DNA of 59,855 nt from JBDTME01 sp964583795 (GTDB lineage: Bacteria; Patescibacteriota; Microgenomatia; UBA1400; PJMF01). This document shows, piece after piece, positions 58,800-59,855 of the stretch; position 1 is the stretch's first letter, and every line of letters begins with the position of its first letter. Under the pieces are notes generated by a model. The model searched no databases, was not told the DNA's origin, and saw only the letters and a program-made list of their open reading frames with translations. A program made the position numbers and the translations under genes. The stretch covers positions 1-59,855 of the forward strand of contig CAZOWX010000009.1 in NCBI GenBank assembly GCA_964583795.1, read 5' to 3'.

Positions 58800-59579
58800 A
58801 TGGCATTGGAAAAACAACTGTCACCAGGTATCTTAAAAGTTAGCTTTCCACGAGGGGTGAGGGGTGTTGCATTGGATGTCGATGAGTCTATTGTACCTGG
58901 AGACACCTATAGTGCCGTCGCAATTGCCAGAGGAGTTTTAGATAAAACTGCAAAGATTTATGAAAGATATCTAGCAGAAGTGAGAGCAGGTAATCCAATG
59001 GCTTACCTGCACATGAAAACGGCAACGATGAAGGCTTTAACAGCCGATGGCAGAAAACCGTTGAAGTTAGATGAATGGTTAGAAATTCTTGATGAATTAG
59101 GATTTGCGGAAGGTGTTTTGGAGCTAATAGAGTACTGCAATTTGAATAATTTACCTGTTGGCTTCAACTCTTCTTCAATTGTGCCCTATATAGACATGTT
59201 AGTGTTGAAAATTAAAAAACAAGGTTTAAGAATTGATTTTGCGAGCGGTAATACTCGGGTAAAAGTTAATCAAAATGGAGAAATAATTGATTTAGAGCAA
59301 AATGAACCTTTTCCTCATCATAAGTGGTTGGCTCATTTGGAAGTTTGTAGGAGGTTTGGAATCTTTCCTGAGGAACTTCTAATGGTTGATGACGGCGATA
59401 CTGGAGTTGAAATTGCAGAAAATGCAAAAGTTGTTGCATTTACTCGAAAACATGTTGTGTTAAATGCTCTTGCTATTGGATATATTGATACATTTAGTGA
59501 GCTTCAATCTGTACTTGAAGCACATATTAGTGAAATCAGATCGGAACTGTTAGTGAGAAGAGATCCTCAAGATAGTTAA
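58800..59579 (+). CDS. HAD-family protein
   Basis: Motif I is ALDVDESIVPGD, motif II GFNSSSIVP, a Lys lies in HHKWLAHLEV and motif IV is MVDDGDTGVEIAE. It is the second HAD in tandem, related in layout to the preceding gene but diverged. The frame opens at ATG 58764, but that codon overlaps a TATAAT (58760-58765); ATG 58800 (MALEKQ) is the natural start. Confidence 0.8.
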   Translation: MALEKQLSPGILKVSFPRGVRGVALDVDESIVPGDTYSAVAIARGVLDKTAKIYERYLAEVRAGNPMAYLHMKTATMKALTADGRKPLKLDEWLEILDELGFAEGVLELIEYCNLNNLPVGFNSSSIVPYIDMLVLKIKKQGLRIDFASGNTRVKVNQNGEIIDLEQNEPFPHHKWLAHLEVCRRFGIFPEELLMVDDGDTGVEIAENAKVVAFTRKHVVLNALAIGYIDTFSELQSVLEAHISEIRSELLVRRDPQDS

Positions 59580-59647
59580 CCTAAACTGTTATTTTTAAAT
59601 TTTTAAAGAAACTTTTAATGTTTATGGTAGAATAGACTCTCACTCAT

Positions 59648-59722
59648 GGTGGTAGTAGCTCAGTTGGTTAGAGCGCCGCTCTGTGGCAGCGGAGGTCGCG
59701 GGTTCGAATCCCGTCTATCACC
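59648..59722 (+). tRNA. tRNA-His(GTG)
   Basis: Acceptor GTGGTAG/CTATCAC is preceded by an encoded G(-1) at 59648 facing C73 (59722), the tRNA-His hallmark. The anticodon loop is CTGTGGC and the T loop TTCGAAT. Confidence 0.96.
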
Positions 59723-59855
59723 CATAACGGGATTTTTAGACAAATAAAGTCTAAACTCTTCCCTATTATCCTTGTTTTCAAGAGGTTCAAACCTTTTTGC
59801 GACTTCGTTCACTTCTTTTGCCACCTTTTCAATCATTTCTAAAGGTCTTTTGAGT
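59660..59855 (-). CDS. possible partial gene at the right edge
   Basis: A minus-strand frame is open from the window edge to a TGA at 59660 inside the antisense of tRNA-His. The first part (MIEKVAKEVNEVAKRFEPL) looks like a real helix, but the last 25 residues are antisense tRNA translation. Either a truncated gene end or chance. Confidence 0.25.
   Translation of the reverse strand, partial: LKRPLEMIEKVAKEVNEVAKRFEPLENKDNREEFRLYLSKNPVMGDRRDSNPRPPLPQSGALTN
59735..59755. terminator. hairpin after tRNA-His
   Basis: TTTAGAC/GTCTAAA (7-bp stem, 7-nt loop). There is no good T-tract on plus, but it may end or process the tRNA transcript. Confidence 0.35.

Noticed and set aside
1..59855. CRISPR array
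   Set aside because: No regularly spaced identical repeats with unique spacers; repeats seen are dispersed, tandem REP-like or microsatellite.
1..59855. Recoded TGA (as in some CPR lineages)
   Set aside because: TGA clearly ends genes, for example the VOC gene at 31299, whose stop overlaps the next start; no internal TGA is needed in any gene.

Overview
The window is about 60 kb of compact, AT-rich bacterial DNA that uses the standard code, since TGA ends several genes. Its features fit a Patescibacteria/CPR bacterium, plausibly of the Microgenomates side: a monoderm-like Tad pilus locus with no secretin, dockerin- and LPxTG/sortase-type surface proteins, an archaeal/CPR-type Elp3, short proteins, many start codons lying just after a -10 box, and no biosynthetic operons. 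This placement is inference; there is no rRNA or ribosomal protein gene to confirm it. Fourteen tRNA genes are scattered singly or in small groups: Leu x4 (TAG, CAG, GAG, TAA), Arg x2 (TCG, TCT), Gly x2 (GCC, TCC), Lys(CTT), Val(TAC), Phe(GAA), Gln(TTG), Pro(TGG) and His(GTG).

Layout. 0-2.6 kb: a DNA polymerase III delta subunit and small unknowns. 2.7-8.7 kb: a complete-looking Tad/Flp pilus locus of two divergent units (flp-cpaB-tadE-tadC-cpaF-cpaE on minus; tadG-like and tadB-like on plus) fired from overlapping divergent promoters. The 49-residue Flp pilin is a short gene at 6955-7104. 8.7-24 kb: a YgjP-like metallopeptidase, membrane proteins, a probable small RNA gene, a lysozyme-like protein, a secreted glycosidase, an amino-acid permease, an MFS transporter, a GNAT protein and a cytidylate-kinase-like protein. 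22.8-28.7 kb: a surface-polysaccharide and protein-anchoring group (processive GT2, sortase, SGNH hydrolase with dockerin, and a polytopic membrane protein broken by a 10-N scaffold gap). 28.9-35.5 kb: tRNAs, repeats, an HxlR/glyoxalase/AlkC-like module, a polysaccharide deacetylase, DUF1801 and DUF1697 proteins and a 162-bp MITE. 35.5-42.2 kb: GT2, trpS with an upstream structured leader RNA, and a divergent pair made of a Trm9-like methyltransferase and Elp3. 42.7-53 kb: an FkbM methyltransferase and a run of five large secreted proteins on minus, two with dockerins and two with Pro/Thr stalks. 53-59.9 kb: a phosphatase-like protein, cytidine deaminase, RarA, a C39-like peptidase directly abutting tRNA-Pro, two HAD proteins and tRNA-His.

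The most interesting points are these. (1) Elp3 sits back to back with a Trm9/ALKBH8-type methyltransferase, suggesting a bacterial mcm5U34 wobble pathway. (2) Four tRNA genes are each flanked by a partial copy of their own 5' or 3' end, 120-159 bp away; two of these segments share an 89%-identical 55-nt core, which suggests a family of very small tRNA-associated elements. (3) There are two probable structured RNAs with their own promoters and terminators. (4) A sortase carries an LPYTG-membrane-basic sorting signal in its own N-terminus. (5) A strong promoter has a perfect 16-bp palindrome in its spacer and drives a leaderless gene.
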